Source: Sorangium cellulosum (GTDB taxonomy: Bacteria > Myxococcota_A > Polyangia > Polyangiales > Polyangiaceae). From it: a stretch of 38,455 nucleotides of DNA. Below, in pieces: positions 29,578 through 37,833 of the stretch (within the stretch, counting starts at the first letter, position 1; each line of letters begins with the position of its first letter). Made by a program: the position numbers and the translations under genes. Below the pieces are notes generated by a model. The model saw only the letters and a list, made by a program, of their open reading frames with translations, searched no databases and was not told where the DNA came from. Location: the NCBI RefSeq assembly GCF_001589285.1, contig NZ_JEMA01000467.1:1-38455 (forward strand), written 5' to 3'.

Positions 29578-31371
29578 TCAGGGCTTCTTCTCGGGCGCCT
29601 TGGCGGCGGCCGTCTTCGCGGACTCGCCGCGTCCGCGGCGGTACACCCAGGCGGCGAGGAGCTTCCGGTCGTTCGCGGAGATCTTGTCCTCGAACGCCGG
29701 CATGTGGCCCTCGAGGTCCTTCGACATTGCCGCCGGCGGGTAGGCCTTGCCGCTGCCGGGGTTCGTGATCTGCGCCTCGATCCACGCGACCGAGGCCCAG
29801 CCGCGGAGCTCGGGCGCGGCCGACTCATCGTCGTCGGTCTTGCCGTCGAGCCGGTGGCAGCTCGTGCACCGCTGCCGGACCAGCTTCTCGCCCGGCGTCC
29901 CGGTGCCGGGCTCCCCGCGCGCCTGCGCCTCCAGGAACGCGACGATCGTCTCCTGGTCGGCCTCGCTCATCGGCGTGAACACCTTCGCCGCCTCGGGATC
30001 CGCGGGCGGCTTGGACACCGACGGCATCATCTCCTTGAACGCCGTCTTGCCGAAGAGGTGGTCGGCGTCCGGATCCCTCAGCACCTCGAGCGCCCAGGCC
30101 TTCGTCCCGAACCCGGTGAGGTCCGGCGCCGTCTGCTTCTCCTTGGGCGGCCCGAGATCGTTGAGCCGGTGGCAGCTCGCGCACTCCTTCTTGTAGAGGT
30201 CCTCGCCGCGCGTCTCCGGATCGTTCCGGAGCATCGCGAGCGCGCCCTCGGGCGGGACGCCCTGCTTGAACAGCACCATCGCGCGCGCGCTCCGCTCGGC
30301 GTTCTGCGCCTGCGAGCGCTGATAGCCCTCGTCCTTCGCGTCGGACGCGAACGACTTGCCCAGGAGGCCGACGGCCCCGAGGGCGATCAGGAACAGCGGC
30401 GCGAGCGCCGGCAGGCGGGAGCGGAGCGGGCCGGGCTTCCGGTCGATGAACGGGAGCAGCGCGAGGTAGAGCCCGATCACCCCCGGCACGCCGACTGTCG
30501 CGATGAGCTCCAGCTTGCCGGGGAAGAACTTGCGCAGCTCGAAGAGCGGGCGGAAGTACCACGCCGGGCGCGCGTTGTAGTCGCTGACCGGGTCCGCGGG
30601 CGCCTCCAGCGGGGCGCCGTGCTCGATGGCCGCGAGATCGAAGAGGACGACAAGCACGAGCGCCGTGGCCAGCAGGATCATGCCGAGCTGCTTCGGGTAG
30701 AACCGATCCGCCTTCCGGAGATCGGCGCCGTACGGCGCGCCGAAGCCGTGCTTGCGGAACAGCGCGAAGCTCGCGGCGAGCAGCAAGGCCATGACCGCCG
30801 GCAGCACGAAGACGTGCAGGCTGTAGAGCCGCGTCACGGTCATGTGACCGAGCGACGCCCCGCCGACGACGAGCTCCTGCGTGAGCGGTCCGACGACGGG
30901 GACCGCGCCCATGATGCCCGTCTCGACGCGCGCCCCCCAGTAGCCGTCCTGGTCCCACGGGAGCGGGTTGCCCGAGAAGGTGAACCCGAGGATCACCCCG
31001 AGCAGGCCGAGCTTCAGGAACCAGTTGACCTCGCGCGGGGCGCGGTACGCCCCGTGGATCGCGATTTGCCCCACGTGGATCGCGATCAGGATGACCAGCG
31101 CCTGCGCCCCGAAGTAGTGGAGGCCCCGGATGAGCCAGCCGGCGCGCAGGGTGAAATTGATGTGCGCGACGCTCGCCCACGCCGTTGTCGCGCTCGGCGC
31201 GTACGCCGACATGAGGAGCGCGCCCGTGACGACCTCGACAAGCAGCAGCAGCGCGAGCGCGCCTCCCCAGACGTAACCGATGCGCGCGCCGCCGGGGATC
31301 GGCTCGTCGAGCAAGCGGCGGATCGGCTCGCGGTGCCCGATGCGTTCGTTCAGCCAGTCGCCGAGGCTCAC
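29578..31371 (-). CDS. fused cytochrome b / dihaem cytochrome c subunit of a quinol oxidoreductase
   Basis: A 597-residue membrane subunit of a bc-type complex: cytochrome b N-terminal region (1-210), subunit IV-like region (225-340), then two c-type domains with CASCH (397-401) and CTSCH (502-506). Haem ligands H85, H99 and H186 align with cytochrome b6 H86, H100 and H187, but the position of H202 is Ser201 (LLLAASFALFRKHG), and the quinol-site PEWY motif reads PAWY (269-272). The cytochrome b6 haem-ci Cys is Val. The c domains should face the periplasmic side. The GTG start overlaps the Rieske stop (GTGA), showing tight coupling. Loss of these residues suggests altered haem content or quinol chemistry; the fold and operon context still mark it as the bc catalytic subunit. 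Confidence 0.92.
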   Translation of the reverse strand: MSLGDWLNERIGHREPIRRLLDEPIPGGARIGYVWGGALALLLLVEVVTGALLMSAYAPSATTAWASVAHINFTLRAGWLIRGLHYFGAQALVILIAIHVGQIAIHGAYRAPREVNWFLKLGLLGVILGFTFSGNPLPWDQDGYWGARVETGIMGAVPVVGPLTQELVVGGASLGHMTVTRLYSLHVFVLPAVMALLLAASFALFRKHGFGAPYGADLRKADRFYPKQLGMILLATALVLVVLFDLAAIEHGAPLEAPADPVSDYNARPAWYFRPLFELRKFFPGKLELIATVGVPGVIGLYLALLPFIDRKPGPLRSRLPALAPLFLIALGAVGLLGKSFASDAKDEGYQRSQAQNAERSARAMVLFKQGVPPEGALAMLRNDPETRGEDLYKKECASCHRLNDLGPPKEKQTAPDLTGFGTKAWALEVLRDPDADHLFGKTAFKEMMPSVSKPPADPEAAKVFTPMSEADQETIVAFLEAQARGEPGTGTPGEKLVRQRCTSCHRLDGKTDDDESAAPELRGWASVAWIEAQITNPGSGKAYPPAAMSKDLEGHMPAFEDKISANDRKLLAAWVYRRGRGESAKTAAAKAPEKKP

Positions 31372-32009
31372 CCTGCAATCTCCTGGAGCTCGGCGGTCCC
31401 GTCACGGTAGCGCCGGAAGTCAACCTCGACCCAGCCGTCCACGACCCGCGTGGCGAGCGGATCCATGGGCCGCGGGGACGGACCCGTCTCGGGCACGCCC
31501 GACAGGGCGAAGCGCGACGAATGGCACGGACAGTTGAAGCTCTTCTTGTCGTCGTTGAGCTCGACGCCGCAGCCGAGGTGCGGGCACGTTGCGCTCATCG
31601 CGCGGATCTTCTCGCCCTCCCGGATGACCCAGATCGCGCCGAGCATCTGATCCTTCGCGACAGTGAAGGCGTCGCGCTCCTCGCCGACCACCTTGAGGCG
31701 CCGCGGCTCGTCCGGCGGCAGGTCCGCGAGGCGACCGACCCGGACCCAGCGCTCGCGCCCGCCCGCGGAGCCCGCGTTGCCGGCGGCGGAGCCGCTGAGG
31801 AAGCTCGCGGCCGGGGCGGCGAGCGCGCCCGCGTAGGCCAGGCCGCCGATCGCCACGAGCGCCTTCAGGGCGCCGCGCCGCTCCTCGGGGGGCGGGGCTC
31901 CGATCGGCGCGCTGGCGCTCGCGGACACCCCGGGCGCCCCGGGTTCGTTCGGCAATCCATATCCGAGGTACCCACCGGCACCAGGTTCCTTTTGCGTCGG
32001 CTCTGCCAT
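31368..32009 (-). CDS. Rieske iron-sulfur protein of the bc complex
   Basis: A 213-residue [2Fe-2S] subunit that passes electrons from quinol to the c haems. Residues about 1-43 are a flexible Pro/Ala/Gly-rich cytosolic tail, 44-70 a membrane anchor (ALKALVAIGGLAYAGALAAPAASFL), and the C-terminal domain has both Rieske boxes intact: CPHLGC and CPCHSS, followed by the GPSPRP loop. The ATG at 32009 starts the acidic tail; GGGAG lies further upstream than usual. It overlaps the cytochrome b-c gene by four bases and is divergent from the Omp85 gene. Confidence 0.92.
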   Translation of the reverse strand: MAEPTQKEPGAGGYLGYGLPNEPGAPGVSASASAPIGAPPPEERRGALKALVAIGGLAYAGALAAPAASFLSGSAAGNAGSAGGRERWVRVGRLADLPPDEPRRLKVVGEERDAFTVAKDQMLGAIWVIREGEKIRAMSATCPHLGCGVELNDDKKSFNCPCHSSRFALSGVPETGPSPRPMDPLATRVVDGWVEVDFRRYRDGTAELQEIAG

Positions 32010-32119
32010 CTCGTAGGCTCTCCCTCGCTCGTGCCGCTCTCCGAGCGCCCCACTCAGACTCGGAGCGGACCCTCGGCGGCCGGAGCGGACGGCAGCATAT
32101 CGAAAATACAGGCGTAACG

Positions 32120-34558
32120 TTGAATCCTCGCCATCGCGCACACCGGGGCGATCGCACCGCCGCCGGCACAACCGAAAGTTACCTTTCAGGTGTCCAGGCC
32201 CCGTTCGCGCGATCCGTCGCCTGCGCGCTCGTCGTGTCCGCCGCGCTCGGGGCGTCCGCCTGCGCGACGCGTCAGCCGCCGGCGTGCACGCGCCCGGACC
32301 TCAGCGGGTGCGCCATCGAGGACGTTTCCTTCGAGGGCGGCGAGGTGATCAGCGGCGATGAGCTCGCCGACCGCATCGCGACGGCGGAGAGCTCGCACCT
32401 GCTCGGCGGCGCGTTCGAGCGCGTGCCGATCCTGAGCATCTGGGACGCGCTGACGGTCGAGTACGAGCGGTTCGACCGGTTCGTCCTCGAGCGGGACATG
32501 GCCCGCATCGAGCGGTACTACCGGGCGCGCGGGTTCTACAACGCGCGTGCGCGCGCGGCGCGGGTGCAGCGCATGGGCGGCCCTGGCAAGGAGGGGCGCG
32601 TCCAGGTGCGCATCGTCGTCTCCGAGGGAGATCCGGTGAAGGTCGCGTCCGTGGATCTCCAGTGGCGGGACTGGACGCTGGAGAAGGGGAGGGACATCGC
32701 CCGGCCGGTGACCGAGGCGAAGAACCAGCTCAAGATCGGAGAGCGCCTGGACGAGGACCAGTACGAGCAGCTCAAGAAGTCGCTGCTCCGGGTCCTCACC
32801 GATCGCGGCTTCGCGTACGCGACCGTCGAGGGGCACGTCGACGTGGACCTCGTGAAGAACGAGGCGCGGGTCCGCTACACGATCGAGCTCGGCCCCGAGT
32901 GCACGTTCGGCAAGGTGAACCTGAAGGGGCTCGGCGAGCTCCCGGAGGCGCCCGTCCGGACGGCGATCGGCATCGAGGAGGGCGAGCGGTTCTCGACCTC
33001 GGTGCTCGCGGACGCCGAGCAGGCGCTCGCCGACTTCGGCGTGTTCGGCGCCGTGGCGGTGAAGCCCGAGCTCGCGCCGCCCGGGCAGCCGAGGAGCCCG
33101 GTCGTCCCCGTGACCTTCTCCGTGGAGCCGGCCGCGCTGCGCGCCGTGCGGCTCGGCGGCGGCGCCGAGGTCGGCTCGCGCGTCGAGGCGCACCTCGTCG
33201 CCGGGTGGGAGGACCGCAACTTCCTTGGCGGCCTGCGCCGCTTCAACATCGAGGCCCGGCCCGGGCTTGTCTTTTATCCGGTGGAGTTCTCGACGCTTTT
33301 CGGCAGCGAGCTGAAGGACGACTTCCGCGTCCTGCCGGAGATCCAGCTCCGGTCCGAGCTCCGCCAGCCGGGGGCGTTCGAGCGCCGCACGGCCGCGGTG
33401 CTGCGCGGCTCGTTCAAGCTCTATTGCCCGCAGACAGGCGAGTTCTGCACCAAGCCGGACCGGCTCGAGGAGAAAGAGGGTGAGTCAGGAAGTCCTGCAA
33501 ATCCCCCTCCGGAAGAGCCGGAGCACTCGATCGTCGGTTACCGCGAGTACGTCGGATCCATCGGGCTGGAGCGGCCTTTTCTGAAATCGGACCTGAACGC
33601 TTCCCTGCTCTACAACGTTCAGCTCAACAGCCCGTTCACCTACAACGCGGCGCCGCTGCCGGTGGGCTTCGGGACCATCTTCATCCCCTATCTCCAGGCG
33701 ACGGTGTCCTACGATCGCCGCCTGAACCGGGCGGGGAAGCCCGACAGGCTCACCCCTCACCACGGCTATTACGTCGCGCTCGACGCTCAGCTCGCCGGCT
33801 ACCTGGCGGCGGACACCGCGCTGGCCAGGACCCTCGTCGGCCCGACAGCCGTCAACGCGAAGAGATTCCACGAAGCCCGCGATATCCGCCTGCAGCCCGA
33901 GTTTCGCGCCTACCTCCCGGTGTCGAGGAGATGGACCCTGGGCTTCCGCATGATGACCGGGTGGCTGTTCCCGACCAACGCGGACCTCCAGTACGGCGAG
34001 GCGTCCTTTGACCCGACCCGGTGTCACACCAGCGCGAGCAACGAAGAGCGGGCGAGGTGCGGGGCCGACCTCCAGCTCATGCAGTTCCGCGGGTTCTTCA
34101 GCGGCGGCGCCACGAGCAACCGTGGATACGGATTCAACGAGGTCGGCCCGCACGCGCGCGTGCCGTCTCCCACGGCGACGGAGGACACGGACATCGAGAA
34201 GGCCCCGCTCGTCCCGATCGGCGGTCGGCTGCTCTGGGAGGCGAGCCTCGAGCTCCGGATCCCGCTCGGGGAGAGCTTCGGCACCGTGATCTTCGCCGAC
34301 GCGGGCGACGTCACCCGCGAGCTCAGCCTGTTCCGCTCCGGGGCGCAGCGGCCGCACATCTCGGCCGGCGTCGGCCTGCGCTACACGACGCCGGTCGGCC
34401 CGCTGCGCTTCGACGTCGGCTACCGCGTCCCGTGCCTGCAGGTGTTCGGCAAGTGCACGCCCGGGGAGGAAGACTGGCCCGAGGACGAGCGGGTCCCGGA
34501 AGCGCTGTTCGACGTGCTGCCCATCGCCGTGAACCTGGCGATCGGCGAGGCGTTCTGA
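32120..34558 (+). CDS. Omp85/BamA-TamA family outer-membrane protein
   Basis: An 812-residue Omp85 protein. After a long N-terminal extension and hydrophobic segment (about 33-46, possible lipobox ASAC) come periplasmic POTRA-like domains (about 60-330, e.g. ARIERYYRARGFYNARARAARV, GDPVKVASVDLQW, GPECTFGKVNLKGLGEL) and a 16-strand-type barrel (about 335-812). Barrel signatures: GGATSNRGYG (lid-loop motif), VIFADAGDV and the final GVGLRYTTPVGPLRFDVGY. The last residues do not end in the usual aromatic beta-signal. It may insert barrel proteins or act in a TamA-like export path. The start is uncertain: TTG at 32120 is the first in-frame candidate and no ribosome binding site is strong. A Cys-rich stretch (ACTRPDLSGC) precedes the first POTRA domain. 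It is convergent with the small Cys-pair gene. Confidence 0.88.
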   Translation: MNPRHRAHRGDRTAAGTTESYLSGVQAPFARSVACALVVSAALGASACATRQPPACTRPDLSGCAIEDVSFEGGEVISGDELADRIATAESSHLLGGAFERVPILSIWDALTVEYERFDRFVLERDMARIERYYRARGFYNARARAARVQRMGGPGKEGRVQVRIVVSEGDPVKVASVDLQWRDWTLEKGRDIARPVTEAKNQLKIGERLDEDQYEQLKKSLLRVLTDRGFAYATVEGHVDVDLVKNEARVRYTIELGPECTFGKVNLKGLGELPEAPVRTAIGIEEGERFSTSVLADAEQALADFGVFGAVAVKPELAPPGQPRSPVVPVTFSVEPAALRAVRLGGGAEVGSRVEAHLVAGWEDRNFLGGLRRFNIEARPGLVFYPVEFSTLFGSELKDDFRVLPEIQLRSELRQPGAFERRTAAVLRGSFKLYCPQTGEFCTKPDRLEEKEGESGSPANPPPEEPEHSIVGYREYVGSIGLERPFLKSDLNASLLYNVQLNSPFTYNAAPLPVGFGTIFIPYLQATVSYDRRLNRAGKPDRLTPHHGYYVALDAQLAGYLAADTALARTLVGPTAVNAKRFHEARDIRLQPEFRAYLPVSRRWTLGFRMMTGWLFPTNADLQYGEASFDPTRCHTSASNEERARCGADLQLMQFRGFFSGGATSNRGYGFNEVGPHARVPSPTATEDTDIEKAPLVPIGGRLLWEASLELRIPLGESFGTVIFADAGDVTRELSLFRSGAQRPHISAGVGLRYTTPVGPLRFDVGYRVPCLQVFGKCTPGEEDWPEDERVPEALFDVLPIAVNLAIGEAF

Positions 34559-34600
34559 CGTGACGCTGACGTGATGACGGGGTGCTGAGGTGGAGCACAA

Positions 34601-34643
34601 GCCGCCGGGCGGCGGCGCGGCCCGCGCCTCTCGGCGGGCCGCG
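34601..34643. terminator. double hairpin between convergent genes
   Basis: GCCGCC/GGCGGC (34601-34606 with 34611-34616) and CGCGGCCCG/CGGGCCGCG (34616-34624 with 34635-34643) lie in the 94-base gap between the Omp85 gene and the leftward Cys-pair gene; a likely bidirectional terminator. Confidence 0.5.
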
Positions 34644-34652
34644 GGAGCGGGC

Positions 34653-35006
34653 TCAGCCCTCTTCTTCCTCGACGTTCCACGCGGACAGCGCGGTCATCCC
34701 GATGGCGACAGCGCAGCCGCCGCACAGGGCGGGCTCCTCGAACCGGAGCTCCTCGCCGCGCGACCACATGTAGAGGCCGCGCCCGGCGGGCTCCCCCTCG
34801 ATGGCCGTGTCGCACACGTCGCAGCGGAGCTCCGTTGCGCCCGAGGTTGCCTGGCGCGCGCGCAGCGCGTTGTCGGCGACGGCGTCGATCGAGATGCAGA
34901 TCGGATGAGTCAATGTCCCCGTGAGCCGGAAATCCGCGTTCGCGGTCCCCTCCGGTGCAGGGCGGGGATCTAGGTTCGCAGTCCCCTTCAGAGCGCCTTC
35001 AATCAC
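34653..35006 (-). CDS. small protein with two CxxC pairs (zinc-ribbon-like)
   Basis: A 117-residue hypothetical protein. The C-terminal half has CDVC and, 32 residues later, CGGC, the spacing of a treble-clef or ribbon metal site, with an acidic tail (NVEEEEG). The N-terminal 35 residues are variable-looking with a duplicated GTAN motif. Function unknown. I chose GTG 35006 because GGAGG lies five bases upstream; an in-frame GTG at 35012 touches that sequence, and a TTG before THPICISID is a shorter alternative. It lies 175 bases from, and codirectional with, the EtfD-like gene. Confidence 0.6.
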   Translation of the reverse strand: MIEGALKGTANLDPRPAPEGTANADFRLTGTLTHPICISIDAVADNALRARQATSGATELRCDVCDTAIEGEPAGRGLYMWSRGEELRFEEPALCGGCAVAIGMTALSAWNVEEEEG

Positions 35007-35187
35007 ATCCACCTCCGGCGGCAGGGCCGAATCTAGCTCAGGCCGAGACGGGACGCACGAGAAGGCTGCTCCTGATCTCCGTCAGGCTTGCTCCAGGGCG
35101 TAAATGTGGGGAAGCACGGGGGATCGTGCGCCATGAACCTCACGGCGCGGCGATCTCCCGTGCGCTGTCAACGGAATTTGAAGGGAT

Positions 35188-37584
35188 CTAGGCGCTGGCG
35201 GACGCGGCCGTATCAGCGGCCTCTTGCGAGGCGGCCGCGCGGCTGCCGGCCGGGCGATCGAGGGCGCAGCTCTCTTCGAGCAGCTCGACCACGTCGAGCT
35301 GGCGGATCGAATCCTCCTTGGACTGATCCTTGAGGCCGTCGGTGATCATCGTCTGGCAGAACGGGCAGGCTGTCGCGATCGTCTTCGCCTCGGTCTGGAG
35401 GAGCTGCAGCGTCCGCTTGACGTTCATGCGGTCCTTGTTCTGCTCCTCCATCCACATCTGCGCGCCGCCGGCGCCACAGCAGAGGCCCTTCTGCCGGTTC
35501 CACCCCTCGGCCTCGACGAGCTGCACGCCGGGGATGCTCTTCAGGATGTCGCGCGGCTGCTCGTACACGTCGTTGTAGCGGCCGAGGTAGCAGGAGTCGT
35601 GGAAGACGACCTTGCCCTGGACCGGCTTCTTCGGGACGAGCTTCTTCTCGGCGACCAGGCCGAGCAGGAAGTCGGTGTGGTGCACGACCTCGAACTTCGC
35701 GCCGAAGTCGGGGTACTCGTTGGCGAGCGTGTTGAAGCAGTGGGGGCAGGTCGTGATGATCTTCCGGATGCCGCCCTGCTCCTTGTAGCCGTTCAGGGTC
35801 GCGGCGTTCTGCTCGGCGAGCATCGCGAAGAGGTACTCGTTGCCCGCGCGGCGCGCCGGATCGCCGGTGCACGTCTCCTCCTGGCCGAGGATCGCGAAGT
35901 CGACGCCGGCGGCCTTCAGGAGCCTGGCGGTCGCGCGCGCGATCTTCTTCGCGCGGTCGTCGTAGCTCGCCGCGCAGCCGACCCAGTAGAGCACGGGCGC
36001 CTGCGGCTTCTCGGCCATGGAGGGGATCTCGAGCCCCTCGGCCCAGTTGCCGCGGTCGATGCGCGCGAGGTTCCAGGGGTTGCCGTTGACCTCCATCGCG
36101 TTGAACGGGTTCCCGAGCTCGGCGGGGAACTCGCCCTTCACGAGGACGAGGTGGCGGCGCATGGAGACGATCTTGTCGACGTAGCTGATCATCACCGGGC
36201 ACTGCTCCTCGCAGGCGCGGCACGTCGTGCAGGCCCAGAGCACGTCCGGATGGACGACGTTCGCCACGAGGTCGACGGGCTTGTACGCGGCCTCGGGGGT
36301 CGGGACCGGGTTCTCCGGCGACGCCTGCTCCGCGTGCTCGGCGCGCTCCTGCGCGTCGGCCGCCTCGGCGCCCTCGCCGTCCGTCGCCCCCGCCCCGTCG
36401 CCGGCGTGCCCGTTCGCCTGGGCCGCGTGGCCGTCGGCGAGCCCCCTCGGGCCGCCCGGCCTGTTGATGAACTCGCTCTCACGGCCGTACAGGTGGTCGC
36501 GCAGGTCGAGCGTGAGCTGCTTGGGGCTCAGCATCTTGCCCGTCTTGTGGGCCGGGCAGTTGTCGGTGCAGCGGCCGCACTCGGTGCACGTGTAGAAGTC
36601 GAGGATCGCCTTCCAGGTGAAGTCCTCGATGCGGCCCACGCCGACAGGGGCGGCCTTCTCGGGCTCCTCGGCGGCCTTCATGACCATCTCGCCGATCGCC
36701 TCGGCGCTGCCCGCGACGAGCGGCAGCCGGCCGCGCGGGTCGAGGTCGCGCGTGAAGACGTTCGGGAACGACGTGATGATGTGGAAGTGCTTCGAGTGCG
36801 GCAGCAGGTTCAGGAACACGAGCACCAGCGTGACGTGCGTCCAGAAGCCGATGTGCGCGAGGACGACGAGCGTCCCCGGGCTGGCGCCGCCCACGAGGAC
36901 GCCGAACAGCGACCCCGCCGGGGCGGGGAACAGGTGCCAGCGGAGCGCCGCCGGGTCCGCGGGGACGCCCGCGAACGGGGCCGTCACCGTCGCGATGCGC
37001 TCGCAGAGCGCCGCGTCGCCGGGGCCGCACGTCATCGTCGACCACCTGTGGTGCAGCGCCATCGCGGCGCCGTCATAGAGCATGTCGCTCACCATCATCG
37101 TGACGATGATGCCGAGGATGAGGAGCCCCTCGCCGGAGAGGGTCATGCGCCGCTCGCGCTTGATCGCCCGGTAGTAGATGAACACGAGCGCGCCGGCGAC
37201 GACCAGCGTCGCCATGACGTCCTTCACGAACTCGTAGATGCCACCGAGCGGCACCGCGCCGATGCCCGGCAGCCGCACGGGCTCGTGCCCCAGGATCCAG
37301 AGGTCGAACGCCGGGTCGAAGCCGCGGCCCCAGAGGATCATCGTCCGGAGCAGGAGAACGAGGAATCCGAAGAAGATGAGCTTATGCGCCAGCCCGGCGA
37401 GCGGGTAGTAACCCATCTTCCGCTGGCGGAAGGCGTACTCCCAGGTGCCCCTGAGGCGCTCGGCGATCCGATCGAGCCGGCTTTCCCCGCGCCCGACCTT
37501 GAGGAGCTGCCAGCGCCGGTTGGCGCTCCACGCAAAGGCGGCGAAGAGGCCGACGAGCAATGTGAGCATCCACGTGGGATTCAT
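35188..37584 (-). CDS. EtfD-like membrane iron-sulfur quinone reductase (HdrD/FadF family)
   Basis: A 798-residue fusion of a NarI-like membrane cytochrome b domain (about 1-270, several helices with His such as LAHKLIFF and LAHIGFWTHV) with a cytosolic iron-sulfur part. Two [4Fe-4S] motifs, CTECGRCTDNCP (333-344) and CTTCRACEEQCP (452-463), are followed by two CCG-type domains (TTCPHCFNTLANEYPDFG, FHDSCYLGR, GLCCGAGG, ACPFCQTM). This plan fits proteins that pass electrons from electron-transfer flavoprotein (fatty-acid oxidation) to menaquinone. An acidic Ala/Gly-rich insert (about 380-427) separates the two ferredoxin motifs. No etfAB gene is adjacent, so the donor is inferred. A promoter candidate lies just upstream. 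Confidence 0.88.
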   Translation of the reverse strand: MNPTWMLTLLVGLFAAFAWSANRRWQLLKVGRGESRLDRIAERLRGTWEYAFRQRKMGYYPLAGLAHKLIFFGFLVLLLRTMILWGRGFDPAFDLWILGHEPVRLPGIGAVPLGGIYEFVKDVMATLVVAGALVFIYYRAIKRERRMTLSGEGLLILGIIVTMMVSDMLYDGAAMALHHRWSTMTCGPGDAALCERIATVTAPFAGVPADPAALRWHLFPAPAGSLFGVLVGGASPGTLVVLAHIGFWTHVTLVLVFLNLLPHSKHFHIITSFPNVFTRDLDPRGRLPLVAGSAEAIGEMVMKAAEEPEKAAPVGVGRIEDFTWKAILDFYTCTECGRCTDNCPAHKTGKMLSPKQLTLDLRDHLYGRESEFINRPGGPRGLADGHAAQANGHAGDGAGATDGEGAEAADAQERAEHAEQASPENPVPTPEAAYKPVDLVANVVHPDVLWACTTCRACEEQCPVMISYVDKIVSMRRHLVLVKGEFPAELGNPFNAMEVNGNPWNLARIDRGNWAEGLEIPSMAEKPQAPVLYWVGCAASYDDRAKKIARATARLLKAAGVDFAILGQEETCTGDPARRAGNEYLFAMLAEQNAATLNGYKEQGGIRKIITTCPHCFNTLANEYPDFGAKFEVVHHTDFLLGLVAEKKLVPKKPVQGKVVFHDSCYLGRYNDVYEQPRDILKSIPGVQLVEAEGWNRQKGLCCGAGGAQMWMEEQNKDRMNVKRTLQLLQTEAKTIATACPFCQTMITDGLKDQSKEDSIRQLDVVELLEESCALDRPAGSRAAASQEAADTAASASA

Positions 37585-37618
37585 TCGCGGGACATCTCCG
37601 GGTGTAAAATGGCCATGT

Positions 37619-37648
37619 CTTTTAAGGTGGGGGAGCGGCGGACGTCAA
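37619..37648 (-). promoter_or_regulatory. putative promoter of the EtfD-like gene
   Basis: Reading leftward: TTGACG (37648-37643), an 18-base spacer and TAAAAG (37624-37619), placing the transcription start near 37612 and a leader of about 28 bases before the ATG at 37584, with GGAG inside it. Confidence 0.45.
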
Positions 37649-37690
37649 CCGCGCGGCGGCCATGAAACGCGCGCGGAGAGCGCGCGGTGT

Positions 37691-37716
37691 GACCACGAGG
37701 CGCGCGCCTCGTGGTC
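37691..37716 (-). terminator. 26-base perfect palindrome
   Basis: GACCACGAGG-CGCGCG-CCTCGTGGTC is perfectly self-complementary (37691-37716). As RNA it gives an 11-pair stem with a CGCG loop, about 118 bases after the stop of the leftward MopE-like lipoprotein gene and about 40 bases upstream of the EtfD-like promoter. Probable terminator; an operator role is possible because of its full symmetry. Confidence 0.5.
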
Positions 37717-37833
37717 GTGGTCTCGCGCGGTCGCCGTCGGGCGGCGTGGAGGGTTCCCGCAAGGGCGGATAGGCCGCTGCGCGAGGGACGCGTGGTCGCG
37801 TCGTGACCGCGGGAGGCGCGCGTCGCCAGAGGC

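Noticed and set aside
29389..31410. 673-codon plus-strand open frame opposite the cytochrome b-c gene
   Set aside because: Antisense to a gene with haem motifs and membrane helices; translation lacks features.
35224..37665. 813-codon plus-strand open frame opposite the EtfD-like gene
   Set aside because: Antisense shadow; the minus strand carries intact iron-sulfur motifs.
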